From: an uncultured Burkholderiales bacterium
Lineage (GTDB): Bacteria > Pseudomonadota > Gammaproteobacteria > Burkholderiales > Burkholderiaceae_C
Direction of reading: 5' to 3'
Length of the DNA stretch: 47,727 nucleotides
NCBI GenBank assembly: GCA_937871935.1
Contig: CALMQI010000421.1
Span: 1 to 47,727, forward strand
Below, piece by piece: positions 36,429 to 46,806 of the stretch. Positions within the stretch are counted from its first letter, which is position 1. Each line of letters opens with the position of its first letter. Under the pieces are notes generated by a model that worked only from the letters and a program-made list of their open reading frames with translations, had not been told where the DNA came from and did not search any database. The position numbers and the translations under genes were made by a program.

Positions 36429-37835
36429 CTACAAGTTCATGCCTTCTGCGTCGTGCGCAGCCGCATCGATCTTCGCCTTGCCCCGGACGATGACCTCCCT
36501 GGCCGTTGCACCACGCATCCAGCAGTCCAGCATTTCCGCCCACGCTTGCATGAGAGCTCGCCGCGGCCCGGACAAGCGCGCATGGTTGTAGGCGGCGGCG
36601 ACCTGGTCCCGCATCTGGTGCGCGAGGCAGGCTTCGATCAAGGCCTCCGGAAAAAGGGCGTCGTTGAGCCGTGACGAAAACGTTCGGCGAAGATCGTGGA
36701 CAGAGACCGGCAGAAACTGCTCCTGGTCCGGTGTTCGATCCTCGTTGATTCGGACCACCGCCGCTGCGACCGTCCGGTTCAGCGTGGCCTGGCTGATAGG
36801 CTCCGAGGAGTCGTAGCGGCTGGGGTGGACGAACCTGCTCGATGGGAAGCAGGTTCGAAGCGTCGTCAGGATGTCCAGGGCCTGTTCGGACAGGTACACC
36901 GTGTGCGCCTTGCCTGCCTTCATCCGCTCGGCGGGGATCAGCCACCGCGCCCTTTCCCAGTCCACTTCCGCCCAGGTGGCCCCGATGAACTCGCCCTTAC
37001 GAACACCCGTCAACAGCATGAACCGAACTGCCAGCCGAAGTGTGGGACCGGTTCCGGTCTCCTCCAGAGCGTCCAGCAGGACCTTGATTTCATGGCGGCT
37101 AAGATTGCGCTCACGGGGGACGAAGGTCGCATAGGCCTTGCGTGCGAGCGCTTCAGCCGGATTGGCGACATCCACGCCCTTGCCAGCGGCGAATCGGTAC
37201 ACCTGCAACACCATTTCCCTGGCGTGCACTGCCGGACCCGGCCCTCGTTCAGTCTTGACACGGTCGAGCAACTCACCCAGTGCGACCGGCTTGATTTCGT
37301 CGAGGTTCAGGTTTCCGAACGGGCCCGCAAGGATGCGGTTGTAGATCGAACGTCTCAACGCCAGCGTGCTGTCGGCCAGGCGCTCGGCACCGCTCTTGGC
37401 GTCGGACTTGAACTCGAAGTATCGAGTCGCCCACCGCCCAAAGGTCTTGGCATCGGCAACTTCGCCGCGCTGCTCGACCTTGGCCCGAGCCGGCGACCGC
37501 CCGGAACTAACGTCGACACGTGCCCGCGCCAGAAGCAGACGCGCCTCCTCCAGCGTCACGTCCATGCCATAGGCCAGATGAGAGCGCTGGACAAGACGCG
37601 CAACCGGCTCATGGCGTCCGATGGTCAGCGTCTCGCGCCGGCCGCCGAGCCGGTAGTCGTAGCGGAAGGACCTGCTGCCGCTGGGGGAGACGAGGACGTA
37701 GAGACCATTGCCTCCATCGCTGACCTTGTACGCCCGCTCGCCAGGCTGCAGCTCTCGCAGTTTCGCTTCCGTCAATCCTTGGCGCGACTTCGCGCTGGAC
37801 TGCTTTGTGCGAGCCCGTTCCAAAGAGGTGTCCAT
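36429..37835 (-). CDS. Tyrosine recombinase (phage/island integrase)
   Basis: 468 aa. N-terminal arm-binding domain (about 20-110; LTEAKLRELQPGERAYKVSDGGNGLYVLV and FRYDYRLGGRRETLTIG), core-binding region (about 130-235), and catalytic domain with R279 (LLTGVRKGEF), H380 and R383 (VHDLRRTF), H406 (LAHQ) and Y416 (AAAYNHA). All catalytic residues are present, so it should be active. It cuts and joins DNA at an attachment site. Its start is 225 bp from the 3' end of guaA, a known integration target for islands, and the gap holds paired repeats at 37952-38052. Confidence 0.92.
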   Translation of the reverse strand: MDTSLERARTKQSSAKSRQGLTEAKLRELQPGERAYKVSDGGNGLYVLVSPSGSRSFRYDYRLGGRRETLTIGRHEPVARLVQRSHLAYGMDVTLEEARLLLARARVDVSSGRSPARAKVEQRGEVADAKTFGRWATRYFEFKSDAKSGAERLADSTLALRRSIYNRILAGPFGNLNLDEIKPVALGELLDRVKTERGPGPAVHAREMVLQVYRFAAGKGVDVANPAEALARKAYATFVPRERNLSRHEIKVLLDALEETGTGPTLRLAVRFMLLTGVRKGEFIGATWAEVDWERARWLIPAERMKAGKAHTVYLSEQALDILTTLRTCFPSSRFVHPSRYDSSEPISQATLNRTVAAAVVRINEDRTPDQEQFLPVSVHDLRRTFSSRLNDALFPEALIEACLAHQMRDQVAAAYNHARLSGPRRALMQAWAEMLDCWMRGATAREVIVRGKAKIDAAAHDAEGMNL

Positions 37836-37951
37836 AGCTTCCCGATCACGTCCATCGTCGTAGGACCGGATACCGTCATCGGCTCTGACGGCATCGCTGA
37901 AGGCTTGCCAGCCTAGGCGCTCGGCTACCGTCAGGTCAACCGACAGGACGC

Positions 37952-38052
37952 CTGGGGCGTCCTTGGATCAGCTGGGACGTTGGGAGACGCTAAGTCGTTG
38001 TCCCTACACCGGAATCAGGTTGTCCTGGGATGCGCCGAGACACCCTGGGACG
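37952..38052 (+). repeat. Two pairs of CTGGGnnG repeats between integrase and guaA
   Basis: CTGGGGCG (37952), CTGGGACG (37972), CTGGGATG (38025) and CTGGGACG (38045) are all in the same orientation. Starts within each pair are exactly 20 bp apart; the pairs are 53 bp apart. Such short repeats beside an integrase are the usual form of arm-type binding sites. The core attachment site would be expected at the end of guaA just to the right (from about 38055), but no second copy of that sequence was found in the window. Confidence 0.55.
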
Positions 38053-38060
38053 ATCTTGAC

Positions 38061-39644
38061 TCATTCCCACTCGATCGTCGCCGGCGGCTTGGACGACACG
38101 TCGTAGGTGACGCGATTGATGCCGCGCACCTCGTTGATGATGCGGCTGGACACCTTCTTGAGCAGCGCATACGGCAGCTCGGCCCAGTCGGCGGTCATGA
38201 AGTCGCTCGTCTGCACCGCGCGCAATGCCACCACGTAGTCGTAGGTACGGCCGTCGCCCATCACGCCCACGCTCTTGACCGGCAGAAACACGGCAAAGGC
38301 CTGGCTCACCAGCTCGTACCAGGTCTTGCCGGTCTTCTCATCGACGGTCTTGCGCAGTTCCTCGATGAAGATGTGATCGGCGCGACGCAGCAGGTCGGCG
38401 TATTCGGCGCGCACCTCGCCGAGGATGCGCACCCCCAGGCCCGGCCCCGGGAACGGATGGCGATACACCATGTCGTGCGGCAGGCCGAGCGCGACACCGA
38501 GTTCGCGCACCTCGTCCTTGAACAGGTCGCGCAAGGGCTCCAGCAGCTTCAACCCCAGCGTCTCGGGCAGGCCGCCCACGTTGTGGTGGCTCTTGATCGT
38601 GGTGGCCTTCTTCGTGCGCGCGGCGCCCGACTCGATGACGTCGGGGTAGATCGTGCCCTGCGCCAGCCACTTCGCGCCCTTGAGCTTGCTCGCCTCGGCC
38701 TGGAATACCTCGACGAACTCGCGGCCGATGATCTTGCGCTTGGCCTCCGGGTCGGCCACGCCCTTGAGATGGCCGAGGAACTGCTCGCTCGCATCGACCC
38801 GGATCACCCTGGCGTGCAGGCGGCCGGCGAACATCTCCATCACCCCGTCGCCTTCGTGCAGGCGCAGCAGGCCATGGTCGACGAACACGCAGGTCAGCTG
38901 CTCGCCGATGGCGCGGTGGATCAACGCCGCGGCCACGCTCGAATCAACGCCGCCCGACAGACCGAGAATCACCTGCTCGTTGCCGACCTGGTCGCGAATG
39001 CGCGCCACCGCCTCGCCGATATGGTCGCGCATCACCCAGTCGGGCCCGGCGCCGCAGATGTCGAGCACGAAGCGCTCGAGCATCGCGCGACCCTGCCGCG
39101 TGTGCGTGACCTCGGGGTGGAACTGCACCGCGTAGAAGCGGCGCTGCTCGTCGGCCATGCCGGCGATCGGACAACTCGGCGTGCTGGCCATCAGCTTGAA
39201 GCCCGGCGGCAGCGCGGTGACCTTGTCGCCGTGGCTCATCCACACCTCGAGCATGCCGTGGCCCTCGGCGGTGCGGAAGTCCTCGATGCCGTCGAGCAAC
39301 CGCGTGTGGCCACGCGCGCGCACCTCGGCATAACCGAACTCGCGGTGCGACGACGCCTCGACCTGGCCGCCGAGCTGTACGGTCATCGTGAACATGCCGT
39401 AGCAGATGCCGAGCACCGGCACACCGAGCTCGTATACCGCCTGCGGCGCGCGCAGGTCCTGCTCCTCGTAGGTGCTGGCGTGGCTGCCCGACAGGATGAT
39501 GCCCTTCGGCGCGAACTCCCTGACGAACGCATCGCTCACGTCGTTGGGGTGGATCTCGCAATACACGTGCGCCTCGCGCACGCGCCGCGCGATCAGCTGC
39601 GTGACCTGGGAGCCGAAGTCGAGGATCAGGATCTTGTCGTGCAT
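38061..39644 (-). CDS. guaA: GMP synthase (glutamine-hydrolysing)
   Basis: 527 aa, full length. Class I glutamine amidotransferase domain: Cys in VLGICYGMF, and [11 protein letters not shown] with the His/Glu pair. PP-loop [20 protein letters not shown] starts the ATP-pyrophosphatase domain; the C-terminus ends KPPATIEWE. Converts XMP to GMP using glutamine and ATP. It lies 12 bp after the MFS gene and is the last gene of the guaB-MFS-guaA operon. Its intact 3' end abuts the integrase region. Confidence 0.97.
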   Translation of the reverse strand: MHDKILILDFGSQVTQLIARRVREAHVYCEIHPNDVSDAFVREFAPKGIILSGSHASTYEEQDLRAPQAVYELGVPVLGICYGMFTMTVQLGGQVEASSHREFGYAEVRARGHTRLLDGIEDFRTAEGHGMLEVWMSHGDKVTALPPGFKLMASTPSCPIAGMADEQRRFYAVQFHPEVTHTRQGRAMLERFVLDICGAGPDWVMRDHIGEAVARIRDQVGNEQVILGLSGGVDSSVAAALIHRAIGEQLTCVFVDHGLLRLHEGDGVMEMFAGRLHARVIRVDASEQFLGHLKGVADPEAKRKIIGREFVEVFQAEASKLKGAKWLAQGTIYPDVIESGAARTKKATTIKSHHNVGGLPETLGLKLLEPLRDLFKDEVRELGVALGLPHDMVYRHPFPGPGLGVRILGEVRAEYADLLRRADHIFIEELRKTVDEKTGKTWYELVSQAFAVFLPVKSVGVMGDGRTYDYVVALRAVQTSDFMTADWAELPYALLKKVSSRIINEVRGINRVTYDVSSKPPATIEWE

Positions 39645-39656
39645 GGTGGTGATTCT

Positions 39657-40937
39657 TCAGGCAATGGGTGCGTTCGCCGTCCGGGCGCGCTGCAGGCGCA
39701 TGGCCCGGAAGTGGCGTGCCGCGATCAGGAGCGACGCCAGCTGCAGCAGCGCGCAGAAGTAGAACGGTGCGCCGATGCGCCAGTCGCCCTGCGGCAGATG
39801 CGACACCACGCCCAGCAGCGGCGCGCCGATCACCGGCGCCACCACGGCCATCAGGCTGTTCAGCGAGCTGACGGCGCCCATCGTCTGGCCCTGTGTCCTC
39901 GCGTCGGCCGCCGACGAGATGATGCTCTGGATCGAGGCCGCCACGGTGCCGCCGAGCAGATTGAGCGCGATGACGGCGTACATCATCCAGCCTTCCGTGG
40001 CCGCACCCCAGAGCGTGAAGGCCACCGACGACGACAGCAAGCCCGCCACCGCCAGGCGCTGCGGACTGAAGCGCTTGAGCAAGCGACCCAGCAGCACGCC
40101 CTGCGACAGCGCCATCGCCACACCGACCGCGAACAGCGACCAGCCGTTTTCCATCGGGCCCCAGCCGAACTTGAAGGTCGTGTAGAGCACCCAGCTGGTG
40201 TGCAGCACGAACTGCGCCAGCGCGCTGCAAGCCACCACCGCCACCAGCGGGCCGACGCCGTGCAGGTCGGTCAGCGCCCGCAGGGCCGTCACCGGGTTGG
40301 CGCGCTTCCACTCGAACGGGCGGCGCTGCGAGGGCTGCAGCGACTCCGGCAGCACGAAGTAGCCGTACAGGAAGTTCAGCCCCGCCATCGCGCCGGCGAC
40401 GAAGAACGGCAGCTGCAGGTTGATCGAACCGAGCAGGCCGCCCATCACCGGGCCGAGGATGAAGCCGATGCCGAACATCGCCCCCAGCAGCCCGAAGCTG
40501 CGCGCGCGCGCCTCCGGCGGTGTGATGTCGGCCACGTAGGCGTTGGCCACCGCTGCATTGGACTGCATCGCGCCGCTGAACATGCGCACGACGATCAGCA
40601 TCCACAACGCCGTGGCCAGGCCGGTGACAACGAAGCTCAAGCCGAGCGCGAAGAAGCCCAGCAGCAGCACCGGCCGGCGGCCGAAGCGGTCCGACAGCGC
40701 GCCGAGGATCGGCGAACCGAAGAAGTTGGCCAGACTGAACGTGAAGGTCACGGCGCCATACCAGAGCGCCTGCTCGGCCGGCTCGCTGGTGAAGGTGCCC
40801 ACCAGCGGGGCCAGCACCGGGATGATCAGCCCGATCGACACCATGTCGATCAGCACCGTGATCATGATGAACGCCATCGCCGCGGGCCGCCGGCCCGGCG
40901 ACTCGGCGGCGGCCGAAGCGATGTCCGCCGCCATCAT
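39657..40937 (-). CDS. MFS transporter, TetA-like, within the gua operon
   Basis: 426 aa with 12 predicted helices. The loop 2-3 motif [18 protein letters not shown] is the drug:H+ antiporter signature, and [29 protein letters not shown] is the helix 5 motif C of the 12-helix exporter group. Substrate unknown. The ATG overlaps the guaB stop as ATGA, so translation is coupled to guaB; guaA starts 12 bp later. Position suggests a purine-related or general efflux function, but this is only inference. Confidence 0.88.
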   Translation of the reverse strand: MMAADIASAAAESPGRRPAAMAFIMITVLIDMVSIGLIIPVLAPLVGTFTSEPAEQALWYGAVTFTFSLANFFGSPILGALSDRFGRRPVLLLGFFALGLSFVVTGLATALWMLIVVRMFSGAMQSNAAVANAYVADITPPEARARSFGLLGAMFGIGFILGPVMGGLLGSINLQLPFFVAGAMAGLNFLYGYFVLPESLQPSQRRPFEWKRANPVTALRALTDLHGVGPLVAVVACSALAQFVLHTSWVLYTTFKFGWGPMENGWSLFAVGVAMALSQGVLLGRLLKRFSPQRLAVAGLLSSSVAFTLWGAATEGWMMYAVIALNLLGGTVAASIQSIISSAADARTQGQTMGAVSSLNSLMAVVAPVIGAPLLGVVSHLPQGDWRIGAPFYFCALLQLASLLIAARHFRAMRLQRARTANAPIA

Positions 40938-42403
40938 TCCATCCGGTAGTTCGGCGCTTCCTTGGTGATCTGCACGTCGTGGACGTGGCTCTCGCGCACG
41001 CCGGCCGTGGTGATCTCGACGAACTCGGCGCGGGTGTGCATCTCCTCGATGCTGCTGCAGCCGCAATAGTGCATCGAGGCGCGCAGGCCGCCGGCCAGCT
41101 GGAAGATGACCGTGACCACCGACCCCTTGTAGGGCACCTGGCCCTCGATGCCCTCGGGTACCAGCTTGGCGGTGTTCGGATTGTTCGCGTTGTCTTCCTG
41201 GAAATAGCGGTCGGCGCTGCCCTGCTGCATGGCACCGAGCGAGCCCATGCCGCGGTAGCTCTTGTAGGTGCGGCCCTGGTAGAGGATGGTCTCGCCGGGC
41301 GCCTCCTCAGTGCCGGCGAACATGCCGCCCATCATCACGCAATCGGCGCCGGCGGCGATCGCCTTGGCCAGATCGCCCGAGTAGCGGATGCCGCCGTCGG
41401 CGATCAGCGGTACGCCGCTGCCCTTCAGCGCGCTGGACACCGACTCGATCGCATAGATCTGCGGTACACCGACGCCGGTGACGATGCGGGTGGTGCAGAT
41501 CGAGCCCGGGCCGATGCCGACCTTGACCGCATCGGCCCCCGCCTCGACCAGCGCCTTGGCCGCGGTGCCGGTGGCGATGTTGCCGCCGATCACCTCGAGC
41601 TTCGGGTAGTGGCGCTTGACCCACCGCACGCGGTCGATCACGCCGGCGCTGTGGCCGTGCGCGGTGTCGACGACGATCGCGTCGACACCGGCCTTGACCA
41701 GCAACTCGACTCGCTCCTCGGTGCCCTCGCCGACGCCCACCGCCGCACCGACGCGCAGCTGGCCCTGGGCATCACGCGCGGCATTGGGAAACGTGGTCTG
41801 CTTGGTGATGTCCTTCACCGTCATCAGACCGCGCAGCTCGAAGGCCTCGTTGACGACCAGCACACGCTCCAGCTTGTGCTTGTGCATCAGCGCCTTGCCG
41901 TCGTCGATGGAGGCGCCCTCGCGCACGGTGATCAGGCGCTCGCGCGGCGTCATGATCTCGCGCACCGGCACGTCCATGCGCGTCTCGAAGCGCAGGTCGC
42001 GGTTGGTCACGATGCCGACCACCTGCTTGCCCTGCAGCACCGGGAATCCGGAGATGCCGTGCGCTCTAGACAGCGCCATCACCTCGCGCACCGGCATGTC
42101 CGGAGTGACGGTGATCGGGTCGCGCAGCACGCCCGATTCGTAGCGCTTGACGCGTGCCACCTCGGCCGCCTGCGCCTTGGGCTGCAGATTCTTGTGCACG
42201 ATGCCGATGCCGCCCTCCTGCGCGATGGCGATCGCCAGGCGTGCCTCGGTCACCGTGTCCATCGCGGCGGACACCAGCGGCAGGTTGAGGGCGATGTGGC
42301 GGGACAGCCGGGTGGCCAGGCGCGTGTCGCGCGGCAGCACCTGCGAAAACGCCGGCACCAACAACACGTCGTCGAAGGTGAGCGCTTTGCCGAGTAGGCG
42401 CAT
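40934..42403 (-). CDS. guaB: IMP dehydrogenase
   Basis: 489 aa, full length. N-terminal [20 protein letters not shown], two CBS domains (about 95-205), catalytic loop [17 protein letters not shown] with the active Cys, [35 protein letters not shown], and the flap [10 protein letters not shown]. Oxidises IMP to XMP with NAD+, the rate-limiting step to GMP. First gene of a guaB-MFS-guaA operon. Confidence 0.97.
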   Translation of the reverse strand: MRLLGKALTFDDVLLVPAFSQVLPRDTRLATRLSRHIALNLPLVSAAMDTVTEARLAIAIAQEGGIGIVHKNLQPKAQAAEVARVKRYESGVLRDPITVTPDMPVREVMALSRAHGISGFPVLQGKQVVGIVTNRDLRFETRMDVPVREIMTPRERLITVREGASIDDGKALMHKHKLERVLVVNEAFELRGLMTVKDITKQTTFPNAARDAQGQLRVGAAVGVGEGTEERVELLVKAGVDAIVVDTAHGHSAGVIDRVRWVKRHYPKLEVIGGNIATGTAAKALVEAGADAVKVGIGPGSICTTRIVTGVGVPQIYAIESVSSALKGSGVPLIADGGIRYSGDLAKAIAAGADCVMMGGMFAGTEEAPGETILYQGRTYKSYRGMGSLGAMQQGSADRYFQEDNANNPNTAKLVPEGIEGQVPYKGSVVTVIFQLAGGLRASMHYCGCSSIEEMHTRAEFVEITTAGVRESHVHDVQITKEAPNYRME

Positions 42404-42554
42404 GGGGAATGCTCCAGACGCAAAAGAAGATTATACGGATCGCTGTCGTGCGGTATTGCCGGCACCTGCCTCCAACACCGCCTGCCAGCAGGGAGCCACC
42501 GCTACACTTGGCGCCGTCTGCGGCCTTTCGATGGTCGCCTGGCGGAGTTCAACG

Positions 42555-43049
42555 ATGCGTCTGCGCGGCTTCATGCTCCTTCTGATATCGCTGCTGTTCG
42601 CGGCAACGCCCTCGCTCGCGCAGTGGAAGTGGAAGGACAGCCGCGGTCAGGTCGTCGTCAGCGACATTCCGCCGCCGCGCGACATTCCCGAGCGCGACGT
42701 GCTGCAAAAGCCCGACGTCGCCGCCCGCAGGCCCGCTGCGGCGCCATCGGCAGCCTCTGGCGCCGTCGTGGCCGAGGTGGCCGCCAAGCCCAAGGTCGAC
42801 GCCGAGCTCGAGTCGCGCCGCAAGAAGGCCGAGCAGGAGCAGGCCGACAAGCAGAAGGCCGAGGAAGAAAAGGTCGCCGCCCAGCGTGCCGACAACTGCA
42901 AGCGTGCCCGTGCCCATCTGGCGTCGCTCGACTCCGGCATCCGCCTGGCGCGCACCAACGACAAGGGCGAGCGGGAGATCCTCGACGACAAGGGCCGCGC
43001 CGAGGAGATGGCGCGTACCCGCCAGGTCATCGCGAGCGAGTGCCGCTGA
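42555..43049 (+). CDS. DUF4124 domain protein, exported
   Basis: 164 aa. Signal peptide ([21 protein letters not shown], about 2-23) followed by [30 protein letters not shown], the DUF4124 core, then an Ala-rich stretch and a Lys/Glu-rich helix (about 90-125) likely to form a coiled coil. Function unknown; periplasmic. A GGAG lies 8 bp before ATG 42555. Divergent from guaB, convergent with rnfH, whose end it overlaps by 23 bp. Confidence 0.85.
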   Translation: MRLRGFMLLLISLLFAATPSLAQWKWKDSRGQVVVSDIPPPRDIPERDVLQKPDVAARRPAAAPSAASGAVVAEVAAKPKVDAELESRRKKAEQEQADKQKAEEEKVAAQRADNCKRARAHLASLDSGIRLARTNDKGEREILDDKGRAEEMARTRQVIASECR

Positions 43050-43371
43050 CCGCAGGCGCGCGTTTGCCCTTCTTGCCGGCGCCGTCGCGCCGATAGCGCA
43101 GACGGCGCGCCTCCTTCGGGTCGACCGTCAACGGCCGCCACAGCTCGACGCGATCGCCTGCACGCAGCAAAGTGCCTCCCGGCGCGACCCGGCCCCAGAT
43201 GCCGGCCTTGAGCTGCTCGACCATCTCTGCCGCCACACCGTCGAGCACGCCGCTGGCGCGCACCGCGTCGGTCAGCGTCGACCCGTCCGGCAGGCGCAGC
43301 GCGACGCGCAGTACCCGGTGCGGCCCCGCGGCGTAGACCAGTTCCACGTCGAGCGCTTCATCGGTTGCCAT
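43027..43371 (-). CDS. rnfH: RnfH family protein (UPF0125)
   Basis: 114 aa. Ubiquitin-like beta-grasp fold sequence: [38 protein letters not shown]...[38 protein letters not shown]. Encoded next to ratA as in many proteobacteria. Molecular role not established; in the original naming it was linked to Rnf electron transport. Start overlaps ratA by 14 bp. Confidence 0.9.
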   Translation of the reverse strand: MATDEALDVELVYAAGPHRVLRVALRLPDGSTLTDAVRASGVLDGVAAEMVEQLKAGIWGRVAPGGTLLRAGDRVELWRPLTVDPKEARRLRYRRDGAGKKGKRAPAVSGTRSR

Positions 43372-43810
43372 ACACCTGCTCGGCGCGGATGACGAAACGG
43401 TCGACGAAGGTGTCGGCCACCTTGTCGAACACCGGACTCAGCACCGACTCGAGCGGCCGGCTGGTGAACGCATAACTCAGGTCGAATTCGATGCGACAGG
43501 CCTGGGTGTCGCCGCCGGGCCGGCCGATCGGCACGAACTGCCACAAACCGTCGAGCAACGAGAACGGCCCGTCCACCAGCTTGACCATCACCGAGCGCGC
43601 GTCCTCGTGCGTGTTGCGCGTCGTGAAGGCGTGGCGCACGCCGGCATAGGCCAGGTGCAGGCGCGCCAGCATCGAGTCGGCACTCGACTCCAGCACCTCG
43701 GTGCGCTCGCACCAGGGCAGGAACTGTGGGTACTGCTCGACGCCGACGACCAGGTCGTACATCTCGCGCGGCGAATACCAGAGCAGAACGGACTTGTGGA
43801 CACGCTTCAT
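43358..43810 (-). CDS. ratA: RatA/coenzyme Q-binding START-domain protein
   Basis: 150 aa. START/polyketide-cyclase fold: [106 protein letters not shown]. Homologues are described either as a ribosome association toxin in E. coli or as a Coq10-like ubiquinone-binding protein; the second fits its wide conservation. Divergent from smpB with a 32-bp gap. Confidence 0.92.
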   Translation of the reverse strand: MKRVHKSVLLWYSPREMYDLVVGVEQYPQFLPWCERTEVLESSADSMLARLHLAYAGVRHAFTTRNTHEDARSVMVKLVDGPFSLLDGLWQFVPIGRPGGDTQACRIEFDLSYAFTSRPLESVLSPVFDKVADTFVDRFVIRAEQVYGNR

Positions 43811-43842
43811 ACTATCGGGTTCATTCTAGGTGGCACCCACGC

Positions 43843-44313
43843 ATGACCGCGCCCATCGCCGAGAACCGGCGAGCCCGATACGACTACCTGATCGAAGAGC
43901 GGTTCGAGGCCGGCATGGTGCTCGAGGGCTGGGAGATCAAGGCCATCCGCGCCGGACAGGTGCAGCTGACCGACGGCTACGTGGTCATTCGCGACGGCGA
44001 GCTGTACCTGATCGGCTGCCGCATCAACGCGCTGCGCTCGGCGTCGACCCATGTGCACCCCGAAGCCGACCGCACGAAGAAGTTGCTGATGCACAAGGCC
44101 GAGATCCGCCGCCTGATCGGCAAGGTGGAGCAGAAGGGCTACACGCTGGTGCCGCTGAACCTGCACTACAAGGGCGGCCGCGTGAAGGCCGAGATCGCGC
44201 TGGCCAAAGGCAAGGCGCAGCACGACAAGCGCGAGACCGAGAAGGCCCGCGACTGGGAGCGCGAGCGCGGACGGCTGATGCGGCACAAGGTGTCGTCGCC
44301 GTCGAAGGCGTGA
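43843..44313 (+). CDS. smpB: SsrA-binding protein
   Basis: 156 aa. [43 protein letters not shown], then [33 protein letters not shown] and a basic C-terminal tail. Binds tmRNA and delivers it to stalled ribosomes for trans-translation. ATG 43843 gives the family start. The ssrA RNA gene was not seen in the window. Confidence 0.96.
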   Translation: MTAPIAENRRARYDYLIEERFEAGMVLEGWEIKAIRAGQVQLTDGYVVIRDGELYLIGCRINALRSASTHVHPEADRTKKLLMHKAEIRRLIGKVEQKGYTLVPLNLHYKGGRVKAEIALAKGKAQHDKRETEKARDWERERGRLMRHKVSSPSKA

Positions 44314-44359
44314 ACCGTCGCCGGCTGCCGTCAGCGGCGCCGACTCCAGAGCCCGCGAC

Positions 44360-45142
44360 TCACCAATCCGGCTTGCGCTTGTCGATGAAGGCCTGCACGC
44401 CCTCGAGCGCCGAGGCGTCCATCATGTTGCAGGCCATGGTCTTGCCGGCATCGTCGTAGGCGGCGGCGATGCCGGTCTCGAGTTGGCGGTAGAACAGCTG
44501 CTTGCCCAGGGCAATGGGCGTGCGCGGTTTGGCGCAGATGCTGGCACACAGACGCTCGACTTCGGCCTCCAGCTCGTCGGCCGGCACCACGCGATTGACC
44601 AGGCCGCGGGCCCTGGCTTCGACGGCATCGATGAAGTCGCCGGTCACCAGCATCTCGAAGGCGAGCTTGCGCGGCAGGTTGCGCGACAGCGCCACGCTCG
44701 GCGTCGAGCAGAAGAGGCCCAGGTTCACGCCGCTGACGGCAAAGCGGGCGCCGCTGGCGGCCACCGCGAGGTCGCACATCGCCACCAGCTGGCATCCCGC
44801 CGCGGTGGCGACGCCTTGCACCTTGGCGACCACCGGCACCGGCAAGCGCTGGATCGACAGCATCATGCGCGCGCACTGCGCGAACAGACGCTCGTAGTAG
44901 TCGAGCGCCGGCTCGGCGCGCATCTCCTTCAGATCGTGGCCGGCGCAGAAGGCCTTCCCCGATGCGCCGATCACCAGCACGCGCACGCCGTCGTCGGCGG
45001 CCAGCAGATCGAGCTCGGTCTGCAGCGCGTCGAGCATCGCCTCGGACAGTGCGTTGAAGGCCTGCGGCCGGTTCAGCGTGAGCGTCACCACGCCGCGAAC
45101 ATCGCGCTCGCGCAGCAGCAATGGGTCGTCGATGGTCAGCAT
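44360..45142 (-). CDS. Enoyl-CoA hydratase/isomerase family protein
   Basis: 260 aa. Crotonase fold: VVTLTLNRPQAFNALSEAMLDAL, oxyanion-hole ASGKAFCAGHDLKEM, and VAKVQGVATAAGCQLVAMCDLAVAASGARFAVSGVNLGLFCSTPSVALSRNL. The usual first catalytic Glu position reads CQLV (Gln) and the second lies in AVSGVN, so the classical hydratase acids are missing, as in ECHDC3-like proteins; hydration activity is doubtful. It starts 14 bp after the acyl-CoA synthetase stop, forming a two-gene unit. Confidence 0.85.
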   Translation of the reverse strand: MLTIDDPLLLRERDVRGVVTLTLNRPQAFNALSEAMLDALQTELDLLAADDGVRVLVIGASGKAFCAGHDLKEMRAEPALDYYERLFAQCARMMLSIQRLPVPVVAKVQGVATAAGCQLVAMCDLAVAASGARFAVSGVNLGLFCSTPSVALSRNLPRKLAFEMLVTGDFIDAVEARARGLVNRVVPADELEAEVERLCASICAKPRTPIALGKQLFYRQLETGIAAAYDDAGKTMACNMMDASALEGVQAFIDKRKPDW

Positions 45143-45156
45143 GCCGGGCGTCCTTC

Positions 45157-46806
45157 CTATTCGGGCGCGCTCGACGAGCGAGCCCGTTCGCGCAGCTGAA
45201 ACTTCTGGATCTTGCCCGTCGAGGTCTTCGGAATCTCCTCGAAGCGGATCTCGCGCGGCACCTTGTAGCTCGCCAGCAGCGACTTGCAGTGCGCCACCAG
45301 TTCGTCGGCGGTGGTGCTCGCGCCCGGCTTGAGCTCCACGTAGGCCAGCGGCGTCTCGCCCCACTTGGGGTCCGGCTTGGCGACCACGGCACAGGCCATC
45401 ACCGCGGCATGCCGATACAGCGCATCCTCGACCTCGATCGAGCTGATGTTCTCGCCGCCGGAGATGATGATGTCCTTGCTGCGGTCCTTGATCTTCACGT
45501 AGCGGTCGGCCTCCATCACCGCCAGGTCGCCGGTGTGGAACCAGCCGCCGGCAAAGGACTTGCCCGTGGCCGAAGGGTTCTTGAGGTAGCCCTTCATCAC
45601 GATGTTGCCGCGGAACATGATCTCGCCCATCGTCTGGCCGTCGGCGGGCACCTCGACCATCGTGTCGGGATCCCGCACCGTCATGCCCTCCTGCAGCATG
45701 TAGCGCACGCCCTGGCGGCCGTTCAGGCGCGTCTGCTCCGACAGGCTCTGTTCGGCCCAGACGCCGCGCTTCACGGCCACTGCCGCCGGACCGTAGACCT
45801 CGGTCAGCCCGTAGACATGCGTGATGTCGAAGCCGATTCTCGCCATGCCTTCGATCATGGACGCGGGCGGCGCCGCACCGGCGACCATGCCGCGAACCTT
45901 GTGCGTGATGCCGGCGCGCTGCGCAGCCGGCGCATTGACGAGCAGGTTGTGCACGATCGGCGCCGCGCAATAGTGGTCGGCGCCGTGGTCGCGCATCGCG
46001 TCCAGGATCGCCTTGGCCTCCACCCGGCGCAGGCACACGTGGGTGCCGCCGAGCATGGCCACCGTCCACGGGAAGCACCAGCCGTTGCAGTGGAACATCG
46101 GCAAGGTCCACAGGTACTTCGGAAAGTGCGGCATCGTCCAGGTCGCCGCGTTGCACACCGCGTTGAGGTACGCGCCGCGATGATGCGTCACCACACCCTT
46201 GGGGTCGCCGGTGGTGCCGCTGGTGTAACTCACCGCGATGGCGTCCCACTCGTCGGCCGGGCCGTCCAGCCGCGGCAGCGGCGCGTGCGAGGCCAGCAGC
46301 GCCTCGTACTCGTGCTCGCCCAGGCGCTCGCCGGCGCCGGCGTACTCGCTGTCGGCCACGTCGATCACCACCACGTGGCGACCGTGCTGCTCGCGCAGCA
46401 GCCGCAGCGCCTCGCGCATCACCGGCGCGAACTCGCGGTCGGTGATCAGGACCGCGGCTTCGCAGTGGTTCATCTGCCAGGCCAGCAGCGGCGCATCGAG
46501 CCGCGTGTTCAACGTGTTGAGCACCGCATTGAGCGCCGGCACGGCGTAGTGCGCCTCCACCATCTCAGGGGTGTTGGCAAGCATCGTGCTGACCGTCGTG
46601 TGGCGCTCCACGCCGAGAGCGCGCAAAGCGGCCGCCAGGCGGGCGGAGCGCTCGCGGACCTGCGCCCAGGTGTAGCGCCGGGCGCCGTGCACAGTGGCCG
46701 GCAGGTCGCCGAAGACCTCGGCGCTGCGTTCGACGAAGCTCACCGGCGTCAGCGCCGCGAAGTTGGCTGCCTGGCGCGGCAAGTGCAGATCGTAGATGCT
46801 GGTCAT
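45157..46806 (-). CDS. Acyl-CoA synthetase (AMP-forming)
   Basis: 549 aa from ATG 46806, with GGAG ten bases upstream. P-loop AVSYTSGTTGDPKGVVTHHRGAYLN, the HCNGWCFPW motif of the medium/long-chain group, VYGLTEVYGP, WFHTGDLAVMEADRYVKIKDRSKDIIISGGENIS and the C-terminal Lys in PKTSTGKIQKFQLR. Activates a carboxylic acid to its CoA ester through an acyl-adenylate. Divergent from livG; it could feed the beta-oxidation enzymes at 4-15 kb. Confidence 0.93.
   Translation of the reverse strand: MTSIYDLHLPRQAANFAALTPVSFVERSAEVFGDLPATVHGARRYTWAQVRERSARLAAALRALGVERHTTVSTMLANTPEMVEAHYAVPALNAVLNTLNTRLDAPLLAWQMNHCEAAVLITDREFAPVMREALRLLREQHGRHVVVIDVADSEYAGAGERLGEHEYEALLASHAPLPRLDGPADEWDAIAVSYTSGTTGDPKGVVTHHRGAYLNAVCNAATWTMPHFPKYLWTLPMFHCNGWCFPWTVAMLGGTHVCLRRVEAKAILDAMRDHGADHYCAAPIVHNLLVNAPAAQRAGITHKVRGMVAGAAPPASMIEGMARIGFDITHVYGLTEVYGPAAVAVKRGVWAEQSLSEQTRLNGRQGVRYMLQEGMTVRDPDTMVEVPADGQTMGEIMFRGNIVMKGYLKNPSATGKSFAGGWFHTGDLAVMEADRYVKIKDRSKDIIISGGENISSIEVEDALYRHAAVMACAVVAKPDPKWGETPLAYVELKPGASTTADELVAHCKSLLASYKVPREIRFEEIPKTSTGKIQKFQLRERARSSSAPE

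Noticed and set aside
37836-38060. tRNA gene as the integration target
   Set aside because: No cloverleaf could be found next to the integrase; the neighbouring guaA 3' end is the better candidate.
37980-40949. Very long plus-strand frame (989 codons) opposite guaA and the MFS gene
   Set aside because: Rich in His, Arg, Gln and Ala as expected for the antisense of GC-rich genes; both minus-strand genes are unmistakable.
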